From Pseudomonadota bacterium (GTDB lineage: Bacteria > Bdellovibrionota_C > UBA2361 > OMII01): 38,572 bases of DNA. The notes under the pieces are model-generated. The model was not told where the DNA came from. It did no database searches and was given only the letters and a program-made list of their open reading frames with translations. The position numbers were made by a program, and so were the translations under genes. The stretch is taken from contig OMIG01000142.1 in assembly GCA_900299035.1 (NCBI GenBank), positions 1 through 38,572 of the forward strand. Reading direction: 5' to 3'. Of this stretch, positions 8,036 to 16,925 are shown in pieces; position 1 is the stretch's first letter, and every line of letters starts with the position of its first letter.

Positions 8036-8942
8036 CTCCTTGGCTTCAGCCTTCGCGTTCGAAGGTGACGGCGGCCTCAAGGATCGGCTGCTGACCGCTC
8101 TCTACGTCATCTCCGCGGCGATGGCGCTCTCGCTTCTCGCCATCTGGATTCCGTACGGCGGGCTGCTGCCTGTGGCATGGGCCTCGGCTGTGGTGTTCAC
8201 CGCAGTCTTCGAAGTAGTTCGGCTTTTCGGCAGGGATCAAGACACGCAGCGCTACCGCCCACTCTCGGCAGCGCTCGCCTACGCGCTGCTCGTCATCCCG
8301 GCAATTGGTGCGACGGTAGGGGCCGTTGGCCGGGTGCTGGGCTACCCGGCGAACTTTGAGTTTTCGTACCTGTGCCTGGTGCTGTCAGGCGTGGGGCTCG
8401 TCATCATGCAGGTCCTTGAGGGCCGAGAGGACGTTTCGGGGGCGTCGCGGTTTGCCGAGCGTTACTCGACAGCATTCCTGCTGTTGGGCGTGTGCGCGCC
8501 GCAGCTCATCGTCATCAGCGGCTCCCCGCGTGGTGTTCAGCTCCTGTGGTGGATGGTGGCAGTTGTTGCGCTCAACGACGCTACAGCGTACTTCGTTGGC
8601 CGCTGGATCGGGCGCTCAAAGATGGCGCCTGGGCTCTCGCCGAACAAGACCATGCAGGGGATGATCGCCGGACTTCTTGCGGGCGTGGTTGCGGGAGTGC
8701 TGTTCTGGCAGTGGCTCCTGGGCTCAGGCGCTTCAGTCGGCGTGCTCGTGTGCGCGTCGCTGTGGGTTACCCTCGCTGCACAGGCGGCTGACCTGTCTAA
8801 GTCGTACCTAAAGCGGCTGCGCGGCGTCAAAGACTTCGGCGCAATCTTCCCGGGACACGGCGGCGTGCTCGACCGCTTCGACGCCATGATCGGAGCGTCG
8901 CCCGTAGTTGTCATATTCCTCGTGCTCCTCGGGCTTCTGTAG
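8025..8942 (+). CDS. cdsA: Phosphatidate cytidylyltransferase (CDP-diglyceride synthase)
   Basis: Integral membrane enzyme converting phosphatidic acid and CTP to CDP-diacylglycerol, the branch point of phospholipid synthesis. About seven or eight hydrophobic segments are visible. The family signature near the C-terminus is complete: DLSKSYLKRLRGVKDFGAIFPGHGGVLDRFD contains the S.lKR..g.KD....PGHGG..DR.D pattern. I use the ATG at 8025 (305 residues, 11-base overlap with uppS), which puts the first helix (KDRLLTALYVI) near the start as usual. An ATG at 7974 with AGGTG upstream would give 322 residues and is a real alternative. It is probably translationally linked to uppS. Confidence 0.93.
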   Translation: MGLSSLASAFAFEGDGGLKDRLLTALYVISAAMALSLLAIWIPYGGLLPVAWASAVVFTAVFEVVRLFGRDQDTQRYRPLSAALAYALLVIPAIGATVGAVGRVLGYPANFEFSYLCLVLSGVGLVIMQVLEGREDVSGASRFAERYSTAFLLLGVCAPQLIVISGSPRGVQLLWWMVAVVALNDATAYFVGRWIGRSKMAPGLSPNKTMQGMIAGLLAGVVAGVLFWQWLLGSGASVGVLVCASLWVTLAAQAADLSKSYLKRLRGVKDFGAIFPGHGGVLDRFDAMIGASPVVVIFLVLLGLL

Positions 8943-8951
8943 CGTGTCCTC

Positions 8952-10136
8952 ATGAAACGGATCGCGATCCTCGGCTCAACCGGCTCAATCGGCACTTCAG
9001 CGCTCGAGGTAGTTCGGGCTCATCCGGGAGAGTTTGCGGTGGAGCTGCTCGTTGCCGGTCGGCAGGCACAGCTGCTGGCTGACCAGGTTCGAGAGTTCCG
9101 TCCGGCGGCGGCTGCGCTGCCGGGCAGGGTAGCGTTTGAGCAGCTGTGCGAGCTGCTTGGTGTAAGCCCGAGCCGGCCAGTGTGGGAAGGCACGCGGCTG
9201 CTGTGCGGCGAAGACGAGATTCTCAGCGCGATCAAGGGCTCGTCCGCGCACGTTGTGCTCGCGGCGGTCGTTGGCATGGCGGGCCTCTCAGGGGTTCTGG
9301 CCGCGCTAGACGCCGGCAAAGACGTGGCATTGGCAAACAAGGAGAGCCTCGTCGTGGCGGGAGCGCTCGTGCTTGATGCCGCCAAGCGCAGCCAAGCGAA
9401 GCTCATTCCAGTCGACAGTGAGCACTCCGCGATCTTTCAGGCTCTGCGTGGGGTGAGGGAGCGCGAGATCTCTTCGCTCATCTTGACCGCCTCGGGCGGG
9501 CCCTTCCGAGACACGCCACTCAGCGAGTTCTCGTCGATCACCCCCGAGCGAGCGCTCAAGCACCCGCAGTGGTCCATGGGTGCGAAGATAACTATCGACT
9601 CAGCGACGATGGTCAACAAGGCGCTTGAGGTTATCGAGGCGCGCTGGCTCTTTGGAATTTCGAGCGAGCAGATTGAGGTGGTAGTGCACCCGCAGAGCAT
9701 CATTCACTCGATGGTGAGGCTTGTAGACCAGTCGGTACTGGCGCAGCTCTCGCTGCCGGACATGAAGGGCCCGATCGCATACGCCCTGCGCTTTCCTGAG
9801 GAGCGGCTCGCTAACGTGATGAAGCCGCTAGACTTTGGCGCCCTCCGGGAGCTCACATTCTTTCCGGTCGATGACCAGCGATTCCCCGGAATCCGCAGGG
9901 CTAGAGAGTGCTTAGCTGGGGCCAAGGGAGCCTGTGCCGTGTTCAACGCGGCGAATGAGGTTGCGGTCGCCCAGTTCTTGAGCCATCGTATATCTTTCCC
10001 GTCAATTCATGTGCTTATCGAAGAGGCCCTGCAAAAGTTCGGGGATCGTGGCTATGAATCAGTAGGGGACCTCGTCGACCTGTGTACTGCGGTCGAGGTA
10101 TGGGCCAGGCAGCGCGTGGGCGCTTTACGTTGGTAG
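8952..10136 (+). CDS. dxr: 1-deoxy-D-xylulose 5-phosphate reductoisomerase
   Basis: NADPH-dependent second step of the non-mevalonate (MEP) isoprenoid pathway, turning DXP into MEP. This feeds the neighbouring undecaprenyl synthase through IPP. The N-terminal Rossmann motif is GSTGSIG (residues 8-14), followed by ANKESLVVAG and PVDSEHSAIFQ, where metal-binding Asp and Glu sit. Then come ILTASGGPFRD, HPQWSMGAKITIDSATMVNKALEVIEA, VVHPQSIIHSMV and the C-terminal FNAANEVAVAQFL. All catalytic blocks are present, and 394 residues is the usual length. No strong ribosome site is seen ahead of the ATG, but only nine bases separate it from cdsA. Confidence 0.98.
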   Translation: MKRIAILGSTGSIGTSALEVVRAHPGEFAVELLVAGRQAQLLADQVREFRPAAAALPGRVAFEQLCELLGVSPSRPVWEGTRLLCGEDEILSAIKGSSAHVVLAAVVGMAGLSGVLAALDAGKDVALANKESLVVAGALVLDAAKRSQAKLIPVDSEHSAIFQALRGVREREISSLILTASGGPFRDTPLSEFSSITPERALKHPQWSMGAKITIDSATMVNKALEVIEARWLFGISSEQIEVVVHPQSIIHSMVRLVDQSVLAQLSLPDMKGPIAYALRFPEERLANVMKPLDFGALRELTFFPVDDQRFPGIRRARECLAGAKGACAVFNAANEVAVAQFLSHRISFPSIHVLIEEALQKFGDRGYESVGDLVDLCTAVEVWARQRVGALRW

Positions 10137-10142
10137 GAGCTG

Positions 10143-11345
10143 ATGAGCATTGTAGCGGCGATAGTAATCCTTGGAATCTTAGTCACAGTGCACGAGCTCG
10201 GGCACTTCCTGGTCGCAAAGTGGTGCAAAGTCGGGGTGCTTGAGTTCGCAGTGGGCTTCGGCCCTGTGCTGTGGGCCAGGACCTACGGCGAGACGACCTA
10301 CTCACTGCGCGGGTTTCCGCTGGGTGGCTTCGTGCGAATGGCAGGCGACGATCCTTCGCTCGTGCTTGAGGGGAAAGCCGTTGCGGGAGACGACGCCGGC
10401 GGCGCGTCGCCGATTGAGGGCACGCAGCAGCTCTCGCCCGAGCAGGAGAAGCTGCTCAAAGACGAGTCGAAGTGGTTCCTCAAGAAGTCATACCTGGCGC
10501 GCTGTGCTGTAGTGTTAGCCGGCCCGGTCTTCAACTTCCTGTTCGCCTGGATCCTGGCATCGGGCATCGTTTTCTTTAAGGGGCTCCCGCACGTTGAAGT
10601 TGGCCCGGCAGTCGTTGAGTCAGTCATGCGTGACCTGCCGGCTGAGAAGAGCGGCATCAAGCCCGGGGACAAGATTGTAAGCGTCGACGGACGAGAGATT
10701 CAAGGTTGGGAGGATTTCGTTGGGATCGTGCGTGGCTCTGAGGGCAGGGAGCTAGCGGTGCTAATTGACCGGCCGAAGGTAGCCGAGGGGCAGAGCGTCA
10801 AAGATGCCACCACGTTTGAGCGCGTGACCCTCAAGGTGCAGCCGATTCCGGATGTTGCAGAGATGGATGTGCTCGAAGGCACCGGCTCAAAGAAGACGTT
10901 CCGAATCGGGCTCACGCCCGTCCCCAAGATTACCTACACCGAGGCAGGACTAACGACAGCCGTAGTTGCGGGAGCGGAGCAGGTTGTCGGCCTGTCGCTG
11001 CGGACGCTGCGAGTTCTCAAGGCGCTCGTGACGGGGCTTATCTCGCCGACCAAAACGATCGGCGGCCCGATAGAGATGATCAAGCAGACCGCGCAGAGCG
11101 CGGATGAAGGCATCGTGTCGGTCGTCATGATGATGATCTTTCTCAACGTGAGCCTGGGAGTCTTTAACCTGCTGCCGATCCCGGTGCTCGACGGCGGGCA
11201 CCTGACCCTCTTCACCCTTGAGAAGCTCAAGGGCGGGCCGCTGAGCCTTGGGTTTCAGCAGGGCGTGACGCAGTTCGGCATGGCGCTGCTCTTGGCGCTG
11301 ATGGTGTTTGCGATCGGAAACGATCTGTACCGGCACCTGATGTAG
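10143..11345 (+). CDS. rseP: Site-2 intramembrane zinc protease RseP
   Basis: Membrane metalloprotease that cuts anti-sigma factors and signal-peptide remnants within the bilayer. The zinc motif HELGH is at residues 17-21 in the first transmembrane segment, and the second metal-binding motif is near the C-terminus in NLLPIPVLDGGHL. A periplasmic PDZ domain (about 155-205) reads LPAEKSGIKPGDKIVSVDGREIQGWEDF. At 400 residues there seems to be only one clear PDZ domain, whereas E. coli RseP (450) has two. A charged insert at about 70-120 (after GGFVRMAG) is longer than usual. The start has AGGAG three bases upstream and lies six bases behind dxr. The order cdsA-dxr-rseP is classic. Confidence 0.95.
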   Translation: MSIVAAIVILGILVTVHELGHFLVAKWCKVGVLEFAVGFGPVLWARTYGETTYSLRGFPLGGFVRMAGDDPSLVLEGKAVAGDDAGGASPIEGTQQLSPEQEKLLKDESKWFLKKSYLARCAVVLAGPVFNFLFAWILASGIVFFKGLPHVEVGPAVVESVMRDLPAEKSGIKPGDKIVSVDGREIQGWEDFVGIVRGSEGRELAVLIDRPKVAEGQSVKDATTFERVTLKVQPIPDVAEMDVLEGTGSKKTFRIGLTPVPKITYTEAGLTTAVVAGAEQVVGLSLRTLRVLKALVTGLISPTKTIGGPIEMIKQTAQSADEGIVSVVMMMIFLNVSLGVFNLLPIPVLDGGHLTLFTLEKLKGGPLSLGFQQGVTQFGMALLLALMVFAIGNDLYRHLM

Positions 11346-11360
11346 CATGCGCGGTGAAAC

Positions 11361-12047
11361 GTGACAGGCGCGGCTCTCGCTCTCGACACCTCCGGCTCTT
11401 TTTGCAGCGTGGCGATCCTTCGGCCTGACGGCCAGGTCTTTGAGAGCTCCTCATCCGGAGAGGGTGATCACTTTGAGCGCCTCCCCTCCCTGGTGGACGA
11501 AGCGCTTTGCGCTGCCGGGCTAGGAGTCTCTGAGCTCGAAGAGATCCTGGTCGGCGTCGGCCCTGGCTCATTCACCGGCCTGCGCATCGGCCTAAGCTAC
11601 GCCAAAGGGTTGGCAACGGAGCTGCGGGTTCCGCTCCAGGGCGTGTCTTCATTTGATGCTCTTGCAGCGGTTGGCCTCGCTCAGGCTCCAGAAGCTACCG
11701 GCGTTGTGGCTGTCTCGGATGCCAGGCGCGACGAGGTGTTCATCGCGGCGTACGAGCGCCGGGCCGACGGGACCGCTGGTCGCCGCGTGGCAGGGCCAGA
11801 GATTGTTTCAATTTCAGCCCTCGGAGAGGCTCCATGGGCCGCCCAGGGCAGGGTGTGGCTCTCGCCGCTGGTGGCCTTTGCTCTGCCAGGTTCTGAGCTT
11901 AAGACAACCCCCTCGCTGGGACGCGGGATACTCCTGTGTCGTCCTCCGAAGGCCTCGTTTTCGCTTGCGGATATAGCTGCCCTAGAGCCGTCATACCTGA
12001 GGGCGGTTGCCGCCAAGACCATCGCTGAGCGGCTCCAAGGGGCTTGA
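11361..12047 (+). CDS. tsaB: tRNA threonylcarbamoyladenosine biosynthesis protein TsaB
   Basis: Non-catalytic, ASKHA-fold partner of TsaD in making t6A37 on ANN-decoding tRNAs. The N-terminus reads ALALDTSGSFCSVAIL, then the glycine-rich VGVGPGSFTGLRIGLSYAKGLA, which is the TsaB hallmark, then GVSSFDALA and VSDARRDEVFIAAYE. The 228-residue length is typical (E. coli 231). The start appears to be GTG at 11361 with only a weak upstream GGTGA. It follows rseP by 15 bases, so it probably ends the same transcript. A short hairpin lies at 12084-12102 after its stop. Confidence 0.93.
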   Translation: MTGAALALDTSGSFCSVAILRPDGQVFESSSSGEGDHFERLPSLVDEALCAAGLGVSELEEILVGVGPGSFTGLRIGLSYAKGLATELRVPLQGVSSFDALAAVGLAQAPEATGVVAVSDARRDEVFIAAYERRADGTAGRRVAGPEIVSISALGEAPWAAQGRVWLSPLVAFALPGSELKTTPSLGRGILLCRPPKASFSLADIAALEPSYLRAVAAKTIAERLQGA

Positions 12048-12399
12048 CACGCGGCTAAACCCTGGTTATGAGAGGCGGTAAGAGATGCCGATTTATGGCA
12101 TCGGTCTTTGCATCCGCGCGCTTTTCTTGAGCGGCGCGGTCTCCCTGAAGTCCCCTTACAGCACCGCAATCTCCAGCATGTCGCCCGTGTGGGCCACGAG
12201 CGGGTCAGAGGCAACGGTGACAGGAGTGTTCAGGCGGGCCCGCTAGAGAGAGTGAGTTGTTACACGCAAGCCAAAGTCGACACAGACAGGACGCTACGTA
12301 CCACCACAAGAACTGCCACGTCTTTTCAGGTCCCTGGAGAGAGGGCGCGCAGCAGAGATAATCCCTAAGGAATAACACCAGAAACACTGAGCGAAGAAC
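12048..12399. other. 352-base gap between tsaB and rho (rho leader)
   Basis: I see no convincing gene. A small stem GATGCC-7-GGCATC (12084-12102) followed by GGTCTTTG may end the upstream transcript. A 10-base palindrome GCGGGCCCGC sits at 12234-12243. The remainder is a long leader before rho. Rho genes in other bacteria are autoregulated in such leaders, but no specific element can be recognised here, and the short open frames look random. Confidence 0.5.
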
Positions 12400-13653
12400 A
12401 TGAACCTGAATGACCTAAAGCGACTTACCTCGGAAGAGCTCGTTAAGATGGCAGCCGACATGGATATCGAGGCGGCCAACACTAAGCGGCGCCAAGACCT
12501 CATCCCGGCCATCTTGCGGGCGCAGTCGGAGTCCAACGGCGTGATTTACGCCGGTGGCGTGCTTGAGCTGCTGCCGGACGGCTTCGGCTTCCTGCGGTCC
12601 CCAGACTACAACTACCTCCCGGGCACCGACGACGTGTACGTCTCGCCCGCCCAGATTCGCCGCTTCGGCCTCAAGACCGGAGACATCATCGAGGGCCAGA
12701 TCCGCCCGCCGCGCGAAGAGGAGAGGGAGCGCTACTTCGCGCTCGTGAAAGTCACTTCGGTGAACTACGACTCGCCAGAGGTCCTCAAAACCAAGAGCCA
12801 CTTCGACAACCTGACAGCGCTGTACCCGAAGGAGCGCTTCAAGCTCGACAGCAAGAAGGGCGGCCTCTCCACTCGCATCATGGACCTGTTCTGCCCGGTC
12901 GGCAAAGGACAGCGCGCGCTGATCGTAGCGCCGCCGCGAACCGGAAAGACGGTTCTGCTGCAGAACATCGCAAACGCAATCACTGAAAACCACAAAGAGG
13001 TGGTGCTGATCGTTCTCCTGATCGATGAGCGCCCGGAGGAAGTCACTGACATGGCCCGCTCGGTAAAGGGCGAAGTCGTCAGCTCAACCTTCGACGAGCC
13101 CGCTGCGCGGCACGTTCAGGTGGCGGAGATGGTTATTGAGAAGGCGAAGCGGCTCGTTGAGCACAAGCGTGACGTGGTGATTCTGCTCGACTCAATCACC
13201 CGCCTCGCCCGCGCCTACAACGCGGTCGCCCCGACCAGCGGCAAGATCCTCTCGGGCGGCGTGGACTCAAACGCGCTCCACAAGCCGAAGCGATTCTTCG
13301 GAGCGGCGCGCAACGTGGAGGAGGGCGGCAGCCTGACCATCATCGGCACTGCGCTGATCGAGACTGGAAGCCGCATGGATGAAGTTATCTTCGAAGAGTT
13401 CAAGGGCACCGGCAACTCAGAAATCGTGCTCGACAGGAAGCTGAGCGAGCGCCGCATCTATCCGGCTCTCGACCTCAAGGCATCGGGCACCCGCAAGGAG
13501 GACCTGCTGCTCGAGAACGACGTGCTCCAGAAGGTCTGGCTGCTGCGCAAGGTGCTCAACCCGCTCAACACGGTTGAGGCCATGGAGTGGCTGATGGGCA
13601 AGATCGAGAACACCAAGAGCAACAAGGACTTCCTCGACTCAATGAAGGGGTAG
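12400..13653 (+). CDS. rho: Transcription termination factor Rho
   Basis: Hexameric RNA-dependent ATPase/helicase that ends transcription. The N-terminal helical domain ([18 protein letters not shown]) is followed by the OSB/cold-shock-like RNA-binding fold with GFGFLR (61-66) and [12 protein letters not shown]. The ATPase domain has Walker A PPRTGKT at about 178-184, Walker B in [16 protein letters not shown], the Q-loop/secondary RNA site within [21 protein letters not shown], and the C-terminal [11 protein letters not shown]. At 417 residues it is the compact form (E. coli 419), without the long disordered insertion seen in many high-GC bacteria. It is followed after 24 bases by a response regulator. 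Confidence 0.99.
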   Translation: MNLNDLKRLTSEELVKMAADMDIEAANTKRRQDLIPAILRAQSESNGVIYAGGVLELLPDGFGFLRSPDYNYLPGTDDVYVSPAQIRRFGLKTGDIIEGQIRPPREEERERYFALVKVTSVNYDSPEVLKTKSHFDNLTALYPKERFKLDSKKGGLSTRIMDLFCPVGKGQRALIVAPPRTGKTVLLQNIANAITENHKEVVLIVLLIDERPEEVTDMARSVKGEVVSSTFDEPAARHVQVAEMVIEKAKRLVEHKRDVVILLDSITRLARAYNAVAPTSGKILSGGVDSNALHKPKRFFGAARNVEEGGSLTIIGTALIETGSRMDEVIFEEFKGTGNSEIVLDRKLSERRIYPALDLKASGTRKEDLLLENDVLQKVWLLRKVLNPLNTVEAMEWLMGKIENTKSNKDFLDSMKG

Positions 13654-13677
13654 TTCCGGCTGTAGGAGCCTAGCGGC

Positions 13678-15084
13678 ATGACTGACGCAAGTCGCCCTCT
13701 CAAGGTTTTGGCGGTTGATGACAACGAGGAAGGCCGCTTCCTCTTACAGCAGCTCTTGTCAGCCCGCGGGTACGAGGTCATCACCGCGGCCTCAGGCACA
13801 GAGACGCTCGAGAAAGCTTTCAGCGAGCGGCCAGACATCATTCTGCTCGACGTCGTGATGCCGGGGCCCGACGGGTACGAAGTTGCTCGCACGCTCAAGG
13901 CTGACGAAGAGCTGCGCTACACCCCGATACTGCTGCTCACCGGCAAGGACGAGCTCAAAGACATCATCCACGGTCTCGACCAGGGCGCAGACGACTACGT
14001 CACGAAGCCCTACGACGCCCAGGAGCTGATAGCGCGACTGCACGCCGCTGTTCGCACGCGCAAGCTCTACAGCGAGCTGCACACGACGCGAGTAGCGAAC
14101 CGCCAGCTCCAGGTTCGGCTCAAGGACCAGTTCGCGTTCGGCACGATTATCGGCAAGAGCCCAGCCATGGCAGAGCTCTACCAGGTCATGGCGAAGGTGG
14201 TGGACACCGACGTGCCTGTGCTGGTGACGGGCGAGTCGGGAACCGGCAAAGAGATGGTCGCCATGGCGCTGCACGCCAACGGCCCGCGCCGTGACAAGGC
14301 ATTCGTGGTCCAGAACTGCTCGGCGTTCAACGAGAACCTGCTTGAGTCCGAGCTCTTTGGCCACGTGAAGGGCGCCTTCACTGGCGCTATTCGCGACAAA
14401 GAGGGGCTGTTCGAAGTTGCCGACGGGGGGACGTTCTTCCTGGATGAGCTTGGAGAGATGAGCCCATCGCTGCAAGTGAAGCTGCTGCGCGTGCTGCAGG
14501 ACGGCACGTTTATGCCGGTGGGCGGCACCAAGCAGCGCAAAGTGGACGTGCGAATCATCGCCGCCACGAACCGAAATCTCGAAGAGATGGTCAAGAAGGG
14601 CGCCTTCCGGGAAGACCTCTACTACCGGCTCAATGTCGTAAACCTGTCTCTGCCGCCGCTGCGTGAGCGCACCGGGGACATCCCGCTGCTAGTCGACTTC
14701 TTCCTGGAGAAGATCGCCGAGAAGTCGGGCAAGGCACGCAAGACGATTGCAAAAGACGCGGTGTTCGCGCTCGAGAGCTACGCGTGGCCGGGAAACATCC
14801 GCCAGCTTGAGAACGAGCTTCAGCGGGCGCACGTGATGAGCGGCACGGAGTCCTCGATTTCTCGCGGCTGCCTCTCGCCCTCTTTGCTCAGCGTTTCGGA
14901 GGCAGGTGAGGGAGCGGCAGTCGACAAGACCGGGGCACTCAAGGAGGCGCTAGAGCTGCTCGAGCGAGACATGATCATCGCGGCGCTGAAGCGCACCAAC
15001 AACAACAAGAGCGAAGCAGCCCGCCAGCTCGGCATTTCCCGCTCGAACCTGATTGCAAAGGCCCAGAGCTTCGGGCTCGAGTAG
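13678..15084 (+). CDS. Sigma-54-dependent response regulator (NtrC family)
   Basis: Transcription activator acting on RpoN promoters, presumably phosphorylated by a histidine kinase encoded elsewhere. The receiver domain (about 8-125) has the acidic pair Asp14-Asp15, phospho-acceptor Asp58 (IILLDVVMPG), Thr88 and Lys110, so it should be a working receiver. The AAA+ domain (about 155-385) has Walker A GESGTGKE (185-192), the sigma-54 contact loop GAFTGA (232-237), Walker B GGTFFLDE and the arginine-finger segment FREDLYYRLNV. The C-terminal Fis-type helix-turn-helix is AARQLGISRSNLIAKAQ. The 468-residue length is standard. Ten bases separate it from the next small receiver-like protein. Target genes are unknown; flagellar or stress control would be a guess. 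Confidence 0.95.
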   Translation: MTDASRPLKVLAVDDNEEGRFLLQQLLSARGYEVITAASGTETLEKAFSERPDIILLDVVMPGPDGYEVARTLKADEELRYTPILLLTGKDELKDIIHGLDQGADDYVTKPYDAQELIARLHAAVRTRKLYSELHTTRVANRQLQVRLKDQFAFGTIIGKSPAMAELYQVMAKVVDTDVPVLVTGESGTGKEMVAMALHANGPRRDKAFVVQNCSAFNENLLESELFGHVKGAFTGAIRDKEGLFEVADGGTFFLDELGEMSPSLQVKLLRVLQDGTFMPVGGTKQRKVDVRIIAATNRNLEEMVKKGAFREDLYYRLNVVNLSLPPLRERTGDIPLLVDFFLEKIAEKSGKARKTIAKDAVFALESYAWPGNIRQLENELQRAHVMSGTESSISRGCLSPSLLSVSEAGEGAAVDKTGALKEALELLERDMIIAALKRTNNNKSEAARQLGISRSNLIAKAQSFGLE

Positions 15085-15093
15085 GTCGTACGT

Positions 15094-15456
15094 ATGGCTG
15101 CCCGGGCTCTGCTTGTCTCGTCTGATCTCTTCTTCATCTCCAAGGTAAAAGAGGCCGCCGCTGGCTGCGCCAAAGAGCTCAAGACGGTCCGCTCCCTGGA
15201 GGCCCTGGAGCAGGAGAGCGCTCCGGGAGAGGCTTCGGCAGGGCTGCTCATAATCGACCTGGAGAAGCTCCCAATTCCCCTCGAAGCGCTCGCGCAGGCT
15301 GCTTCCTCGCTCTCTGGGCGAGGCTGGAAGGTGGTCAGCTTCTTCTCGCATGTGCACGTTACGACAGCAGAAAATGCCCGAGGGCTGGGGCTAGGGGAGC
15401 CCATTCCGCGCTCCAAGTTCGTTAGGGTCTTGCCGGAGCTTCTGGCCGCCCTGTAA
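15094..15456 (+). CDS. Small receiver-like (degenerate REC) protein
   Basis: I do not recognise a named family, but the 120-residue sequence has the layout of a stand-alone receiver domain. A first beta strand is ALLVSSD with one acidic residue, Asp11, where receivers have a pair. LLIIDLEKL gives a candidate phospho-site, Asp55. VVSFFSHV has Ser82 in the Ser/Thr switch place, and SKF has Lys108 near the final helix (VRVLPELLAAL). The residues after Asp55 (LEKLP, not xxMP) and the single acidic pocket residue make it divergent, so it may be an atypical or pseudo-receiver. It follows the NtrC-type regulator by only ten bases and probably belongs to the same signalling unit. Confidence 0.65.
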   Translation: MAARALLVSSDLFFISKVKEAAAGCAKELKTVRSLEALEQESAPGEASAGLLIIDLEKLPIPLEALAQAASSLSGRGWKVVSFFSHVHVTTAENARGLGLGEPIPRSKFVRVLPELLAAL

Positions 15457-15540
15457 CGTTTCCCCGGTAGTTCTGAATCAAGGAGCAGTTCGGGAGTTGC
15501 AGTGCCTGTTGACCAGAGCCTGTCACGAGATGGAGGCCCT

Positions 15541-15711
15541 ATGGTTCCAATATCCGTTCGAGCAGCAGCTATCGTAATATCGGTGGCTGTTATGACGGGG
15601 ATGGCGGTCGGTTACATCCTCGACCAGCGCGTTCAGTACGTCACACCGCGCACGCTCTCTCCCGCTGTTGAGCGAGCCTCAATCGACATGTCGCGCCTGA
15701 CCCAACCGTAA
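15541..15711 (+). CDS. Small single-pass membrane protein, unknown function
   Basis: No family recognised. With the ATG at 15541 it has 56 residues: a short N-terminus, one strong hydrophobic helix (about residues 6-26, VRAAAIVISVAVMTGMAVGYIL), and a polar tail ending MSRLTQP that would face the periplasm or cytoplasm. I chose this start because GGAGG lies four bases upstream. An in-frame GTG at 15502 (69 residues) with GGGAG five bases upstream is also possible. Codon use looks like that of its neighbours. It begins a run of four small membrane proteins of unknown function. Confidence 0.5.
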   Translation: MVPISVRAAAIVISVAVMTGMAVGYILDQRVQYVTPRTLSPAVERASIDMSRLTQP

Positions 15712-15723
15712 CGCCGTTTGTCT

Positions 15724-15778
15724 CGGGGGAGCCCCGGCGCATGCTCACTTACGCCTCTTCCAAAGCGTAACTCTGCGT
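15724..15778 (+). terminator. Cluster of small stems after the 56-residue gene
   Basis: CGGGG-GAG-CCCCG (15724-15736) is followed by overlapping alternatives TTACGC/GCGTAA and CTTACGC/GCGTAAG (about 15747-15780), and further on by a run of T (CTGTTTTTTTCG near 15818). This suggests a terminator region between 15711 and 15927, but no single canonical stem plus T-run stands out. Confidence 0.3.
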
Positions 15779-15926
15779 AAGGCCGCCGGGTATCTTTGCG
15801 CTCGGGGTCCTTTGCCTGTTTTTTTCGCCTGCGCCGTGACCTTTCGCCGGTGAGGGCATCCTATTGAGCAGGGCAGTAAAACGGAGCAGTACCGGACACG
15901 GGGAGTCCTCTTCTGGAGGCACATCA

Positions 15927-16607
15927 ATGACGGCACTTCTTTCTGAGTCGTGGCTCACTCTCGCGCTCCCCGTCGCTCTCTTGGCGGGCTCCTTCCTGGT
16001 CAGCAAGATCCTCAAGATCTCCCTGATCGGCACCATCATCGCAGGCTGTGTGCCGCTTGCGCTGCCTTTCCTTGACCTCCCGTTCTCGCAAGAGCTCACT
16101 CACCGCAACCCGCACTACCTCATCGCCGCTGGCTGGCTCGTGCTAGCGAGCCTGGCCTTCGGCTGGGTGCTCGTTCGCCCCCTCGCGTCAGGCGCCGGGC
16201 AAGGAGTAGGGCTGGTGAAGGGCGCGTACCTCTGCCTTCTGGCTGCTGCGCTAGTGACAGTCGGGCTTCTCTTTGCGAACCCGGCGACCCTCAATCAGTA
16301 CGTGCCGGGCTGGCGCGAGTCGGCGGGAATGGTGCTCCTGTGTGCCTCGATGTTCAGCATGTCGATGGCGCTCTTTCGCTTCTTTCGCGCCGCGATGTTC
16401 CTGGTGGTCTGGTCGTTTGTCTCTCTGGTGCTCGCGAGCGAGATCTTTCTCGGCAAGCTGCCGCAGGAGATCATCCACGAGGACGTTGAGAAGATTGAGG
16501 AGCTCTTCGTTTCAACCAAGGTGTACTCGGCTCTCAAGGAGTACGGCGTTGACGCCGAGCAGGGCACCGATGCCCTAATCAAGCTGACGAGCGCTAACGA
16601 CTCTTAG
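15927..16607 (+). CDS. Multi-pass membrane protein, unknown function
   Basis: No named family recognised. It has 226 residues with about five or six hydrophobic segments spread over residues 8-175 (for example TLALPVALLAGSFLVSKIL, IGTIIAGCVPLALPFL, GWLVLASLAFGWVLV and the pair around MVLLCASMFSMSMALF / FLVVWSFVSLVLA). A charged, soluble C-terminal tail of about 50 residues (EDVEKIEELFVSTKVYSALKEYGVDAEQG) probably lies in the cytoplasm. The ATG at 15927 has GGAGG seven bases upstream and is preferred over an in-frame TTG at 15864. Its last 14 bases overlap the 3' end of the minus-strand gene that faces it. Confidence 0.7.
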   Translation: MTALLSESWLTLALPVALLAGSFLVSKILKISLIGTIIAGCVPLALPFLDLPFSQELTHRNPHYLIAAGWLVLASLAFGWVLVRPLASGAGQGVGLVKGAYLCLLAAALVTVGLLFANPATLNQYVPGWRESAGMVLLCASMFSMSMALFRFFRAAMFLVVWSFVSLVLASEIFLGKLPQEIIHEDVEKIEELFVSTKVYSALKEYGVDAEQGTDALIKLTSANDS

Positions 16608-16878
16608 CCCTCTCGGTCACCAAGATTGCTGCTGCGATAAGCAGAAAGAAGAGGCCCCCACGCTGGACGAGGCTGTAGAACGACTCCTGGTTGGTCAGCG
16701 TCTTGAGGTATGCCAGGTCTTTCTGGCTGGGGTCCTGAACCTGGACCTTGAATTCTGCGGTCTTCTGCGCGTAGTACGTGCCGCGCGAGCGCCCGACAGC
16801 GATGTTTCCGACCCCCAGCAGCAGAAAAAGCAGGGCGCTTACGCGGTATGCTGAGAGGCGGCGGGAGAGCAGCGGCAT
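16594..16878 (-). CDS. Small two-helix membrane protein, unknown function
   Basis: No family recognised. The 94-residue protein has a hydrophobic helix near the N-terminus (ALLFLLLGVGNIAVG), an approximately 45-residue polar middle segment (QKTAEFKVQVQDPSQKDLAYLKTLTNQESFY), and a second helix close to the C-terminus (GGLFFLLIAAAILV) ending in a basic tail. This hairpin layout would expose the polar loop outside the membrane. The ATG lacks a clear ribosome site. It is the only minus-strand gene in this stretch, and its 3' end overlaps the preceding plus-strand gene by 14 bases. Regular amino-acid composition argues it is real, but it is less certain than its neighbours. Confidence 0.6.
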   Translation of the reverse strand: MPLLSRRLSAYRVSALLFLLLGVGNIAVGRSRGTYYAQKTAEFKVQVQDPSQKDLAYLKTLTNQESFYSLVQRGGLFFLLIAAAILVTERAKSR

Positions 16879-16925
16879 GGGCGGATGCTAGACCAATCGG
16901 GCTAAAAAGGGGACGGTCTCTGTCT

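Noticed and set aside
12108-12368. Possible 86-codon leader peptide of rho
   Set aside because: Arg/His-rich with no clear ribosome site. Leader peptides are known for rho in E. coli, but this frame shows no similarity I can recognise.
13792-14475. Antisense open frame (227 codons) opposite the NtrC-type regulator
   Set aside because: Shadow of the real gene with improbable composition.
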